From the NCBI RefSeq assembly GCF_028682475.1, contig NZ_JANHLE010000001.1, forward strand, positions 186,001 to 250,000: a stretch of 64,000 bases of DNA, written 5' to 3'. Each line of letters begins with the position of its first letter. Positions within the stretch are counted from its first letter, which is position 1. Origin of the DNA: Pseudomonas putida. GTDB lineage: Bacteria; Pseudomonadota; Gammaproteobacteria; Pseudomonadales; Pseudomonadaceae. Of this stretch, positions 40,178 to 47,587 are shown one piece after another. Made by a program: the position numbers and the translations under genes. The notes under the pieces are model-generated. The model was not told where the DNA came from. It worked only from the letters and a program-made list of their open reading frames with translations, and ran no database searches.

Positions 40178-40929
40178 TGGGCCTCCAGGTTGTACTGAGC
40201 CCATAGGCCGGCCACCCAGGTGACGCCCTTCGGGGTAAATTTGGTTTGGTTGAATGCGTGACCGCCATCAGTGGTGCCGGTCTTGATGTCGAAGCGTCCG
40301 GAGTCGATGTGCTGCTGGTAGGCCTGCCATTCCCCGCCCATGCGGTACATGATCTTTTTGTCGAGCAGGAACTCACGGAAGCGGGCCTCATTAGCCCGAA
40401 GCAGCTTGGCTGTCTGGCGGAAGCCTTTCAGGCCTGTGGCTTCGACGTACTTGTCGACGAACTCAACTTTCGGCGCAGCGATGGCCAGAGCCTGCTGAGC
40501 AATCTGCTTTTGCTCCATCTCGTCGGCCCAGGCGCGCGCAGCCGCGACCGGATTGGAGAAATTCGGCAAGGTGGCAATGATTCGAGGGGCGTCCAGGTTC
40601 TTCAGCTTCTCCAGGATGCTCCGACGAACTGCCTTCGACTCGCGCATAGAGACCAGAAGGCATTGGTCCTTGGTCAGCATCAGGCCTTCCGAAGCCGGGC
40701 CGCGGGAATTCCTTACTACGAAAGTTTCGTAGTATTCCCCGTCAAGCTCATCCTTGCAGCGCGCAGTGAAGTCGGCGCGCCGAACCTCACTTTCGCCGTG
40801 TTGCATCCTGGCTTCGTTGACCAGGTCGAGCAGATCGAAGCTGCTCATTCCGCGCGCCACGAAATCGTGGATCGCATTTTGTGGCGCCCCCATTGATAGG
40901 GCCTGTACACTTTGGGTCTGCATATGCAT
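40174..40929 (-). CDS. Rha-like/KilAC antirepressor
   Basis: The 251-residue protein has a Rha-type N-terminal region ('FDLLDLVNEARMQHGESEVRRADFTARCKDELDGEYYETFVVRNSRGPASEGLMLTKDQCLLVSMRESKAVRRSILEKLKNL'). A KilAC/ANT C-terminal domain follows ('EFVDKYVEATGLKGFRQTAKLLRANEARFREFLLDKKIMYRMGGEWQAYQQHIDSGRFDIKTG'). It probably lifts repression or regulates early genes. AGGGGAATT precedes ATG 40929, but residues 14-25 are encoded by an FVAR repeat; a start at MSSFDL (near 40845) is the alternative. Confidence 0.82.
   Translation of the reverse strand: MHMQTQSVQALSMGAPQNAIHDFVARGMSSFDLLDLVNEARMQHGESEVRRADFTARCKDELDGEYYETFVVRNSRGPASEGLMLTKDQCLLVSMRESKAVRRSILEKLKNLDAPRIIATLPNFSNPVAAARAWADEMEQKQIAQQALAIAAPKVEFVDKYVEATGLKGFRQTAKLLRANEARFREFLLDKKIMYRMGGEWQAYQQHIDSGRFDIKTGTTDGGHAFNQTKFTPKGVTWVAGLWAQYNLEAQ
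40853..40887. repeat. FVAR inverted repeat, copy 3
   Basis: CGCGCCACGAAATCG...CGCATTTTGTGGCGC lies within the 5' end of the Rha-like gene. The minus strand reads APQN...HDFVARG. The stem is at least 12 bp with one G-T pair. Confidence 0.8.
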
Positions 40930-40959
40930 AATTCCCCTACAGAGTTTTGTATTGCAGAG

Positions 40960-40986
40960 AGCCGGGGCGCAATCCCGGCTTTTTTG
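40960..40986 (+). terminator. Plus-strand terminator in the leftward operon (OOP-like)
   Basis: AGCCGGG-CGCAAT-CCCGGCT followed by TTTTTT on the plus strand, although genes on both sides are on the minus strand. It would end a short antisense transcript starting within the Rha-like gene, comparable in place to lambda oop RNA. A promoter is not clear (CATAAT near 40925 is a possible -10). Confidence 0.65.
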
Positions 40987-41021
40987 TGCCTGTCATTTGG
41001 CAGAGGCCCTCTTGGTTACCC

Positions 41022-41228
41022 TTAAGAGTCCCTGCCGGAGGCCCTCATTGGGGTCACCAGTTGAAGGACCTTTGCCTTCTTCCTTCCCACCTCGGAAAGC
41101 GCACCACTAGCGATTGAGGTTTCCATCATCGCGTTGATGACCTGGCTGAAACTCCAGCCGTTCTGGCACATCAACCCCTCCACCTTTCGCCGCGTATCAG
41201 GCGGCAATTTTTCAAGTTCAACGGTCAT
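41022..41228 (-). CDS. Small ribbon-helix-helix-like protein
   Basis: The 68-residue protein begins 'MTVELEKLPPDTRRKVEGLMCQNGWSFSQVINAMMETSIASG'. A short strand followed by two helices fits an Arc/CopG-type DNA-binding protein. It lies in the early leftward operon between cro and the Rha-like gene, where lambda has cII. Function unknown; regulatory is likely. Confidence 0.55.
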   Translation of the reverse strand: MTVELEKLPPDTRRKVEGLMCQNGWSFSQVINAMMETSIASGALSEVGRKKAKVLQLVTPMRASGRDS

Positions 41229-41247
41229 TTAGGCCTCCATAGGCCCT

Positions 41248-41448
41248 TCAGCCCGCGATATCTTCTTGCTTGTCCTGCATCAGCTCTTCGATAACGCCGT
41301 TGGCTACAGCCCACTCGATGATTTCGTAGAGGTACGTGGCGTGCTGCATGCGCGTTTTTGTCGCTGCCTTACGGAGAATCCGGTCCAGGACAGGCTCGAA
41401 ACGAACCTTCACAGGGATCGCACGTTTTTGACTGGGGTCCATGTACAT
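41248..41448 (-). CDS. Small early-operon protein
   Basis: The 66-residue protein 'MYMDPSQKRAIPVKVRFEPVLDRILRKAATKTRMQHATYLYEIIEWAVANGV' has the strand-helix-helix arrangement of ribbon-helix-helix proteins ('IPVKVRF' strand). It is second after cro in the leftward operon. Unknown function. Confidence 0.55.
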   Translation of the reverse strand: MYMDPSQKRAIPVKVRFEPVLDRILRKAATKTRMQHATYLYEIIEWAVANGVIEELMQDKQEDIAG

Positions 41449-41459
41449 CGGGGTACTCC

Positions 41460-41669
41460 TTACGCAGCTTCGTTTTCGGTTGGATAAATGTCAGGGCGAA
41501 GCTCATGGCGGGAAACGCCAGTGGCCTTTTCAATTGGAAGGGCCTGCTTAGCCGGTACACCTCTGGTCTTCCAATAGGAAACAGCCATCGGCGTAACGCC
41601 CAGCAGCTCTGCCAGGGCTTTCCCTGATCCGGCGGTGTGGATTGCGCGTTCCAGAGGTGTGGATTTCAT
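41460..41669 (-). CDS. cro: Cro-like repressor (YdaS/Cro type HTH)
   Basis: The 69-residue protein 'MKSTPLERAIHTAGSGKALAELLGVTPMAVSYWKTRGVPAKQALPIEKATGVSRHELRPDIYP' has the helix-turn-helix 'GKALAELLGVTPMAVSYWKT' typical of Cro/YdaS proteins. It is divergent from CI and should compete for the same operators to commit to lysis. I start at ATG 41669 (AAGGCGG upstream) rather than the one two codons earlier, which is too close to the site. Confidence 0.88.
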   Translation of the reverse strand: MKSTPLERAIHTAGSGKALAELLGVTPMAVSYWKTRGVPAKQALPIEKATGVSRHELRPDIYPTENEAA

Positions 41670-41752
41670 AAACATTCCGCCTTAGGCGAGTAAACACTAC
41701 TCAACAATACGTTTATTTAATAAACAGTGCAAGCCCGGTAAACTTTGTGTTT
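41670..41752. promoter_or_regulatory. OR-like region with PR promoter and palindromic operator
   Basis: A perfect 15-bp palindrome GTTTATT-T-AATAAAC lies at 41711-41725. On the minus strand it fills the spacer between TTGCAC (41727-41732) and TATTGT (41704-41709), 17 bp apart, a clear promoter for cro. Half sites GTAAAC also occur near 41687-41692 and 41738-41743, the latter paired with GTTTAT overlapping the cI start. Confidence 0.82.
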
Positions 41753-42478
41753 ATGACGAATCAACATTCAGGCGACCGCCTGCGACAATTCATGAGAGAC
41801 CAAGGCCTGACTCCAAAGGGAGTCTCCGAGTCTCTTGGTGTCTCACCTCAGGTCTTGAACAACTGGTTCAAGCGCGGCATGCCGGCCCGAGCGATCTTCG
41901 ATGCTGCTCGAATACTGCTGGTTGATCAGCACTGGCTTGCAACTGGCGAGGCGCACCCGTCAGGGATGAGCCTTCCCCCGTCCCCACCACCTGCAGACGC
42001 TCAAGTGCTTGGGTCTTTCGACGTATGGGATGACGACACCCCCCTGGATGATGATGAGGTGTACGTGCCATTCCTCAAGGAAGTGGAGCTGTCGGCCGGC
42101 AGCGGGCGAACAGTCGTTGAGCAGTCGCATAAGCAGAAGCTGCGCTTTGGAAAACTGACCCTGCGGCGTCAAGGAGTGCAGCCTGACGATGCGGTGTGCG
42201 TGACTGTCAGCGGGAACAGCATGGAGCCTGTGCTGCCCGATAAGAGCACAGTAGGCGTGAACCAAGGCTGCACGTCAGTGGTGGATGGAAAGATGTACGC
42301 CATCGACCATGACGGACAACTCCGCGTGAAGCTCCTCTATCGCCTCCCGGGTGGTGGCATCCGTATGCGCAGCTTCAACAGGGACGAGCACCCGGACGAG
42401 GAATACACAGCGCAGGAGATGCTCGACCAGAATATTCACATCAAAGGAAAGGTCTTCTGGTCCTCAGTCCTCTGGTAG
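41753..42478 (+). CDS. cI: CI-like repressor with S24 self-cleavage domain
   Basis: The 241-residue repressor keeps the prophage dormant. The N-terminal helix-turn-helix spans about 10-45 ('LTPKGVSESLGVSPQVLNNWFKRG'). The C-terminal LexA-like domain has a cleavage site in 'ELSAGSG' (Ala-Gly near residue 114), catalytic Ser 156 in 'GNSMEP' and Lys 193 in 'LRVKLL', so it should respond to RecA and DNA damage. ATG 41753 has no ribosome site, as for lambda cI from PRM; GTG 41747 is an alternative. Confidence 0.93.
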   Translation: MTNQHSGDRLRQFMRDQGLTPKGVSESLGVSPQVLNNWFKRGMPARAIFDAARILLVDQHWLATGEAHPSGMSLPPSPPPADAQVLGSFDVWDDDTPLDDDEVYVPFLKEVELSAGSGRTVVEQSHKQKLRFGKLTLRRQGVQPDDAVCVTVSGNSMEPVLPDKSTVGVNQGCTSVVDGKMYAIDHDGQLRVKLLYRLPGGGIRMRSFNRDEHPDEEYTAQEMLDQNIHIKGKVFWSSVLW

Positions 42479-42495
42479 ACACCTCAGCGTCACCC

Positions 42496-42520
42496 AAGCC
42501 CGCCCAGAGCGGGCTTTTTT
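42496..42520 (+). terminator. Terminator after cI
   Basis: AAGCCCGC-CCAGA-GCGGGCT followed by TTTTTT, 17 bases after the repressor stop. It isolates cI from the rightward early operon. Confidence 0.9.
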
Positions 42521-42549
42521 GTGCCCACGATTCGGTCAGACCATCTCTT

Positions 42550-42604
42550 TAATAAACAAAAATAAACAATAGGTGTTGACGTGTTTATAAACATGGCGTT
42601 TACT
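42550..42604 (+). promoter_or_regulatory. OL-like region with rightward early promoter
   Basis: TTGACG (42576-42581) and TTTACT (42599-42604) are 17 bp apart. The spacer contains TGTTTATAAACA (42582-42593), related to the cro operator palindrome. Two further AATAAAC half sites are at 42551-42557 and 42561-42567. This would be the CI-controlled start of the rightward operon. Confidence 0.78.
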
Positions 42605-43336
42605 AAGCCCATGCCGAGGCACTACAGAGTCCCGGCAGAGGCCCTCAGGGCCGCCGCTCTTTAACAGCCAGCGCCATGAACGACTACCCGGCCAAGCCGG
42701 TTAGGTCACTCCCGGCTCCATCGGTGGGAGGTCAGTAAACCGATGAACAAAACCGCACTTGCCTCTACCGGCGACCGGCGATCCGACAGGCCCGAAAGCC
42801 TGCCCACGCGCAGCCCACTGCGACGGCGGACGAGGTGTTGACCGAACTGAGTGAATGACCTGGTAAGCGGGCGCGGAGAAACAGATTTCACTGGCTGGCC
42901 TTGGCGACAGGGCCAGACGGGAAATCAACGGTGGCCACTGCCTTCCCAGTGAGCGAGCAATGGAGGGTTCGCCAATGAAGCCTTAACGCAACGTCGCCGC
43001 GCGACAGCCTACCTGGCCGCTACAGAGCCAGGCGCTTTGACCGACGAAAGAATATCGGTCACGGAGAGCGCTGGTATCCGCCAGCCCCGTCAGCCAGTAG
43101 GCCCATAGGGCGGCCCTGCACCGACACGGTCGATGGAAACGACGCCGGATGCGTAACCGGTACCGCAGGCGAATCCGGGTCCCGCTCGGGTCAGTCCAGA
43201 TGCTTCCCGGGCAGCTCCGGGCGCCTGCATCCCCTTCCCTTCACATCGACCGCATCGGCAGGCGCCAGGCCAGCTTCACGGCTGGGTTTGGTCACCCGCG
43301 CCTGGCTCCTGGCCAATGCGGTCCAGAGGATCAACC
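42605..43336 (+). other. Long GC-rich leader of the rightward early operon
   Basis: About 730 bases between the promoter and the first convincing gene. Several short inverted repeats occur (CCGGC-CAA-GCCGG near 42690, GGCC...GGCC near 42898-42916). Two tiny ORFs are possible, 42676-42738 (20 residues) and 42743-42841 (32 residues, GGGAGG 12 bases upstream). No N-like antiterminator gene is visible. It may be a structured RNA for antitermination or carry such small peptides. Confidence 0.5.
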
Positions 43337-43657
43337 ATGTACCAGCCACCAGAACCATCTGGCGTAGGCCGCTGCCTGCGTTGCGAAAGCTACATCGATG
43401 AGCAGGAGCAGCGCGGCGGTATCTGCTACGACTGCCAGCCTGCCGAAGACGGCAAGCAGCCAGCATTCCCCGTCGCCGCAAGCGAGTACGCCGGGCACGG
43501 GCCGTCGCACGGCATCACCACCCGCGATTACTTCGCAGCAAACGCCATGCAAGGTATCTGCGCCCATAACGACACATGGGGCTTGGCGGAATCGGAAATA
43601 GCTGAGCACGCATACCGCATTGCCGACGCCATGCTCGCCGCCAGGGTGAAGCCATGA
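43337..43657 (+). CDS. Zinc-ribbon early protein, unknown
   Basis: The 106-residue protein starts 'MYQPPEPSGVGRCLRCESYIDEQEQRGGICYDCQ', a four-Cys zinc ribbon. The C-terminal half ('GHGPSHGITTRDYFAANAMQGICAH...SEIAEHAYRIADAMLAAR') is shared by many phage early proteins. AGAGGAT precedes the ATG. It overlaps the next gene by four bases. Function unknown. Confidence 0.7.
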   Translation: MYQPPEPSGVGRCLRCESYIDEQEQRGGICYDCQPAEDGKQPAFPVAASEYAGHGPSHGITTRDYFAANAMQGICAHNDTWGLAESEIAEHAYRIADAMLAARVKP

Positions 43658-44067
43658 GTGAAATCGGATACTGCGAGGGCGATACCTGCGGCCGTGACGG
43701 CTGCGAGGGTGTCGTCGAATCTCATAGGGTTGTGAACTGCAGTTGCCACATCTCTCCACCTTGTGGCGCCTGTACTGCACCGCGCGGCTACTGCGAAACC
43801 TGCGGATGGGAAGAGTCGGAAGACCCACCGCCGCCGCCCGAGCCATATAAGGGCAAGCCGTGGCAGCCGCCCGAGCCGCGCCCGCTAGATCCAACCAAGG
43901 TGGACTGGCTCTTTGTGCCTCACACCCACTTCTCGATGATCAAGGAAGGCGTGTACCCGCAGCACATGAGCCGTGATGAAGTTGAGCGGGAGGTTCGCGG
44001 GACCTTTGGTGGCCGCTTCGAGCAATTCGGCAATGGCCGCTTCAAGTACATCGCATACATCGACTGA
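43654..44067 (+). CDS. Cys-rich early protein, unknown
   Basis: The 137-residue protein has ten cysteines in its first 55 residues ('CEGDTCGRDGC...CSCHISPPCGACTAPRGYCETCGW'), likely two zinc sites. A Pro-rich linker follows, then a compact C-terminal domain ('GTFGGRFEQFGNGRFKYIAYID'). No known function. Confidence 0.68.
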   Translation: MSEIGYCEGDTCGRDGCEGVVESHRVVNCSCHISPPCGACTAPRGYCETCGWEESEDPPPPPEPYKGKPWQPPEPRPLDPTKVDWLFVPHTHFSMIKEGVYPQHMSRDEVEREVRGTFGGRFEQFGNGRFKYIAYID

Positions 44068-44087
44068 CCCACCACCTGGAGGCGACC

Positions 44088-44504
44088 ATGTCAGCACTAC
44101 GAAAAGCCCAATGGCTCTACGACAACGCCGAGCCTGAAGACGACTCAGCGCATCAAGAAGCGGTTCAGGCCTGGATTGAAGACAAGGCCGAGCAGTTGGT
44201 CGGCGGTGCTGATGTTCTGGTGCGCCAGCGCTTTGGCCCTCCGGTGGGCATCCGCCAAGACCAGTTCGTTGCCAAGGTCGCCGAGCACCTCAGGGCGCTG
44301 CAGGAGGCTGAGCAAGACGACCTGAATGCCTTGGCCCTGCTTCTGCTTCAAGCGGAAACAGGCGGCCCCGTGAAGAACATGGTCGAGGAAGTCGTCGGCC
44401 AGAGCGAACACAGCCGCGGCAAGCTCTACGAGATCGCCGAGTCGATGCTTGAGCAGTATGCGGAGGCCGGAGTCGAGGCAGATGCAGAGGAATCCGCGCT
44501 ATGA
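44088..44504 (+). CDS. Early phage protein, unknown (helical)
   Basis: A 138-residue acidic, mostly helical protein ('QWLYDNAEPEDDSAHQEAVQAWIEDKAEQLVGGADVLVRQRF'). It follows the Cys-rich protein with GGAGG before the ATG and overlaps the next gene by four bases. No motif or membrane segment. Confidence 0.65.
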   Translation: MSALRKAQWLYDNAEPEDDSAHQEAVQAWIEDKAEQLVGGADVLVRQRFGPPVGIRQDQFVAKVAEHLRALQEAEQDDLNALALLLLQAETGGPVKNMVEEVVGQSEHSRGKLYEIAESMLEQYAEAGVEADAEESAL

Positions 44505-44692
44505 GCCCGCACATCCTCATCGACGAAGAGCTGGAGACCCTTACTCACCCGTCAACGCCGATCAGCTGGTCCGTGATGATCCAGAAACAGCTCACGGAAA
44601 TGATGGCCGACACGCGAATCACCATCGACGAGTTCAATCACTACTGCAAGCGCCTAAACGCGATCATCGCAGGGCGCAGGGAGGCTGCATGA
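44501..44692 (+). CDS. Small early protein, unknown
   Basis: A 63-residue protein ('MSPHILIDEELETLTHPSTPISWSVMIQKQLTEMMADTRITIDEFNHYCKRLNAI'), coupled by four-base overlaps to both neighbours. Mostly helical. Unknown. Confidence 0.6.
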   Translation: MSPHILIDEELETLTHPSTPISWSVMIQKQLTEMMADTRITIDEFNHYCKRLNAIIAGRREAA

Positions 44693-44910
44693 GTACTGCA
44701 CTGGTTGCATCCCTGATCGATGAGCAGGTAGCCGAACTTCCATCCAGCCAATGCCTTCCGCCTGACCGCGTCCTGATGCTGTTCAAGGGGCCGACCTTTG
44801 CCGCGGCAGTGCATGAGGCCGAACTGGCCAGCATCGAGAACCCGGCTGCCTGGAAGTGCCGGGCCTGCATCTGCGGTGAGTGGACTGTCGGGTATGAGGT
44901 GAGAGCATGA
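44689..44910 (+). CDS. Small early protein, unknown
   Basis: A 73-residue protein ending 'ENPAAWKCRACICGEWTVGYEVRA', with a CxxCxC group near the C-terminus. ATGA overlaps on both sides place it firmly in the operon. Unknown function. Confidence 0.6.
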   Translation: MSTALVASLIDEQVAELPSSQCLPPDRVLMLFKGPTFAAAVHEAELASIENPAAWKCRACICGEWTVGYEVRA

Positions 44911-45023
44911 CCACATTCCAGCGCGCCCGCCGCTTCGCATTCTGGCGCGGCAGCTTTCTCACCCTCCTCCTTTGCACTGCCTGGATGCTCGCAAACGCAT
45001 ACGCCGAGCATCTGACCCAATAA
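44907..45023 (+). CDS. Very small membrane or exported peptide
   Basis: A 38-residue ORF 'MTTFQRARRFAFWRGSFLTLLLCTAWMLANAYAEHLTQ' overlaps the previous gene by ATGA. A basic N-terminus and one hydrophobic span ('GSFLTLLLCTAWMLANAYA') suggest an inner-membrane or signal-like peptide. Short, so moderate support. Confidence 0.5.
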   Translation: MTTFQRARRFAFWRGSFLTLLLCTAWMLANAYAEHLTQ

Positions 45024-45067
45024 CCCATCCATCAGCGCCCACCGCAGGGATGGCGCGGGAGATTCGT

Positions 45068-46189
45068 ATGTCCGCACAAACCGAGATGGCCGTAGTGCCG
45101 CCGAAAGAAACCGCACTTCAGGTGTTCCAGATCGCCAACGGCCTCGACCCGTACCTCAAGAAAATCCGTGACGAGATCGACGCCTTTGTACCGGACATCA
45201 GCACCCGCAAAGGCCGCGAAGCCATCGCTTCTATCGCCTACAAGGTGGCCCGCTCCAAGACCGCACTCGACAACGTTGGCAAGGACCTGGTCGCCGACCT
45301 GAAGGAAATCCCGAAGAAGATCGACGCCGAGCGTAAGCGGATGCGCGACACGCTGGACGCCTGGCAGGAAGAGGTGCGCCGCCCGCTGAACGAGTGGCAG
45401 GCCGCCGAGGATGCCCGGGTTGATAGGCACAACAACGCCATAGCCCACCTGAAGCTCAACGCCCAGGACCTGGACGGCATCACCGCTGAGGATCTGGCCG
45501 ACCGGATTGAAAAGGTCGAGGCTATCGCCCTGGGCAAGCAGCAGGAAGAGTTCGAAGCCGAAGCAGCCCGTGCCAAAGACGATTCATTGAAGGTGCTGCG
45601 CGCGGCTCTGGCCGCCCGCCAGCAGTACGAAGCGGAACAGGCCGAACTTGCCCGCCTGCGCCGTGAAGCGGAAGAGCGCGCCGAGCAAGACCGCATGCGC
45701 CTGGCACAGGAAGCTGCCGTCGAGCAGGAACGCCAGCGCGTTGCCCAGGAGCAGCAGGCCGAGCGTGACGCAGCCGCCAAGCGCGAGCAGGACCTGAAAG
45801 ACCAGGCCGCGGCACAAGAGCGGGCCGCCGAGAACGAACGCCTGCAGCTGCAGCTTCAGGCCGAGGAGGCAGAACGTGCCAGGGTACAGGCCGAGGCCGA
45901 CCGAGTTGCAGCCGAGCAGCGTGTCGAGCAGGAGCGCCAAGCCGCTGCCCGCCGTGCCGAAGAGGCTGCCGAGCAGGCCCGCCTGGACGAACGCCGCCGC
46001 GCCGATGCTGCAGCAACTGAAATTCTCCGCCAACAAGAAGCCCGCGAGGCTGACAAGGCGCACAAGACCAAGATCAACCGCGCCGCCCTGGAGGCTTTCG
46101 TCGCCAGAGGAATGACGGAGGAATGCGCCAAACAGGCGATCACCCTGATTGCCCTGCGCAAGATCCCCAACATCACCATCGCATACTGA
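45068..46189 (+). CDS. Long coiled-coil early protein
   Basis: The 373-residue protein has an N-terminal globular part ('LQVFQIANGLDPYLKKIRDEIDAFVPDISTRKGREAIASIAYKVARSKTALDNVGKDL'). About 150 residues of Glu/Arg/Ala/Gln coiled coil follow (about 175-330), then a short end domain ('ALEAFVARGMTEECAKQAITLIALRKIPNITIAY'). Such proteins precede recombination genes in many Pseudomonas phages; a structural partner for the annealase is possible. GGGAG precedes ATG 45068. Confidence 0.72.
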   Translation: MSAQTEMAVVPPKETALQVFQIANGLDPYLKKIRDEIDAFVPDISTRKGREAIASIAYKVARSKTALDNVGKDLVADLKEIPKKIDAERKRMRDTLDAWQEEVRRPLNEWQAAEDARVDRHNNAIAHLKLNAQDLDGITAEDLADRIEKVEAIALGKQQEEFEAEAARAKDDSLKVLRAALAARQQYEAEQAELARLRREAEERAEQDRMRLAQEAAVEQERQRVAQEQQAERDAAAKREQDLKDQAAAQERAAENERLQLQLQAEEAERARVQAEADRVAAEQRVEQERQAAARRAEEAAEQARLDERRRADAAATEILRQQEAREADKAHKTKINRAALEAFVARGMTEECAKQAITLIALRKIPNITIAY

Positions 46190-46196
46190 GGTCGCC

Positions 46197-46955
46197 ATGA
46201 GCCAAGTAGCCAGGGTTGAAACCCTTTCCCAGCCCCCGGCCGTTGCCGCCGAGTCGGTCACCGTTCTGCAGATTATCCAGCAGGTTGCCATATCCCCGAG
46301 CGCCGACATCGACAAGATGGAGCGCCTGATGGTCATGCACCAGAACATCCAGGCCCTGCAGGCCAAGCAGCAGTTCGACGAGGCCTTGGCCGCCATGCAG
46401 GAAGAGCTTCCGGTGATCGGCGAACGTGGCGGCATCAAGGATAAAAGTGGCCGCATCCAGAGCACCTATGCGCTCTGGGAGGATATCAACGAAATGATCA
46501 AACCGGTGCTGGCCCGCCACGGCTTTGCTCTCTCCTTCCGCACGCCACGCAACGAGCGCGGCATCGAGGTGGAAGGAGTTCTGAGTCACCGTGCCGGCCA
46601 CCGCGAGACAACCTCTCTCGTCCTGCCGGCCGACACCACCGGCAGCAAGAACGGTGTACAGGCCGTGGCCTCCAGCGTGAGCTACGGGAAGCGCTACACC
46701 GCCGGTGCCCTGCTCAACTTCACCACCACCGGTGAGGACGACGACGGCAATGGCGCTGTGGTTACCCCGCGCGTCACCTCGGTTCAAGCCACCCAGCTGG
46801 CCATGCTGCTGGAGCGCTGCAGCGACAAGGCCAAGAAGGCTTTCGCCAGCATCCACGGCACGCCTTCGGCGGTTGAGAAAGCCGCGTTCGACCAGGTGCT
46901 GGGCATGCTCAGCAAATCAGTCAAGCAGCACGAGTCGGCACCACAGGAGGCCTAA
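46197..46955 (+). CDS. erf: ERF-family single-strand annealing protein
   Basis: The 252-residue protein contains 'QQFDEALAAMQEELPVIGERGGIKDKSGRIQSTYALWEDINEMIKPVLARHGFALSF' and 'VQAVASSVSYGKRYTAGALLNFTTTGEDDDGN', the ERF/Sak core. ERF proteins anneal complementary strands during phage recombination and genome circularisation. It is followed directly by an exonuclease and an SSB, forming a full recombination set. Confidence 0.93.
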   Translation: MSQVARVETLSQPPAVAAESVTVLQIIQQVAISPSADIDKMERLMVMHQNIQALQAKQQFDEALAAMQEELPVIGERGGIKDKSGRIQSTYALWEDINEMIKPVLARHGFALSFRTPRNERGIEVEGVLSHRAGHRETTSLVLPADTTGSKNGVQAVASSVSYGKRYTAGALLNFTTTGEDDDGNGAVVTPRVTSVQATQLAMLLERCSDKAKKAFASIHGTPSAVEKAAFDQVLGMLSKSVKQHESAPQEA

Positions 46956-46956
46956 G

Positions 46957-47574
46957 ATGCAGATCATCACTGACGTCGAGCAGGGAACCCCGGAATGGCT
47001 CGCCCTTCGCCTGGGCATCATCACCTGCTCCGAACTCGACTGCCTGCTGGTCGCTGGCAAGGGCGAATCTGGCTTCGGGGTCGCTGCCTTCACCTACATG
47101 GACCAATTGATCGGGGAGCGAATCACCGAAGAGGCCGCCGACCCCTTCTCCGGAAATCGGCACACCGAGCGCGGACACGAGAAAGAAGGTGTGGCGCTTG
47201 GTCTTTACTGCGATAGGGAGGACGTGCAGGCGCAACAAGTTGGCATCATCCTCAACCACGGTATCGGCTACTCACCCGATTCGCTGATCGGGGAAAAGGG
47301 CCTGATCGAGATCAAGACGAAGCTCCCCAAGTTCCAGGTCAGCGTCATCTTGAACGGCGAAGTGCCCAAGGAGCACGTCGCCCAGTGCCAGGGCGGCCTG
47401 TGGGTATCCGAGCGCGAGTGGCTGGACTTCATCAGCTACTGGCCGGGCATGCCGCTCTTCGTCAAGCGCGTGTACCGCGACGAAGCCATGATCCGCAAGC
47501 TCACCGAGCGGGTGAAAACCTTCTACGAAATCCTCGACGAGCGCATGAACAAGGTGCTCGGCCTGGCCGCTTAA
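46957..47574 (+). CDS. YqaJ/lambda-type exonuclease
   Basis: The 205-residue protein has the YqaJ nuclease residues: 'GTPEWLALRLGIITCSELDCLL', 'HTERGHEKEGVAL', 'GYSPDSLIGEKGLIEIKTKLP' (Asp, Glu and Lys of the active site) and 'HVAQCQGGLWVSEREWLDFISYWPGMPLFVKRV'. It digests 5' ends to give 3' single strands for the ERF protein. The start is one base after the erf stop. Confidence 0.93.
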   Translation: MQIITDVEQGTPEWLALRLGIITCSELDCLLVAGKGESGFGVAAFTYMDQLIGERITEEAADPFSGNRHTERGHEKEGVALGLYCDREDVQAQQVGIILNHGIGYSPDSLIGEKGLIEIKTKLPKFQVSVILNGEVPKEHVAQCQGGLWVSEREWLDFISYWPGMPLFVKRVYRDEAMIRKLTERVKTFYEILDERMNKVLGLAA

Positions 47575-47587
47575 CCAAGGAATCACG

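Noticed and set aside
42701..42928. Minus-strand ORF across the rightward leader
   Set aside because: No ribosome site, Arg/Ser-rich shadow translation, and it opposes the promoter at 42576-42604.
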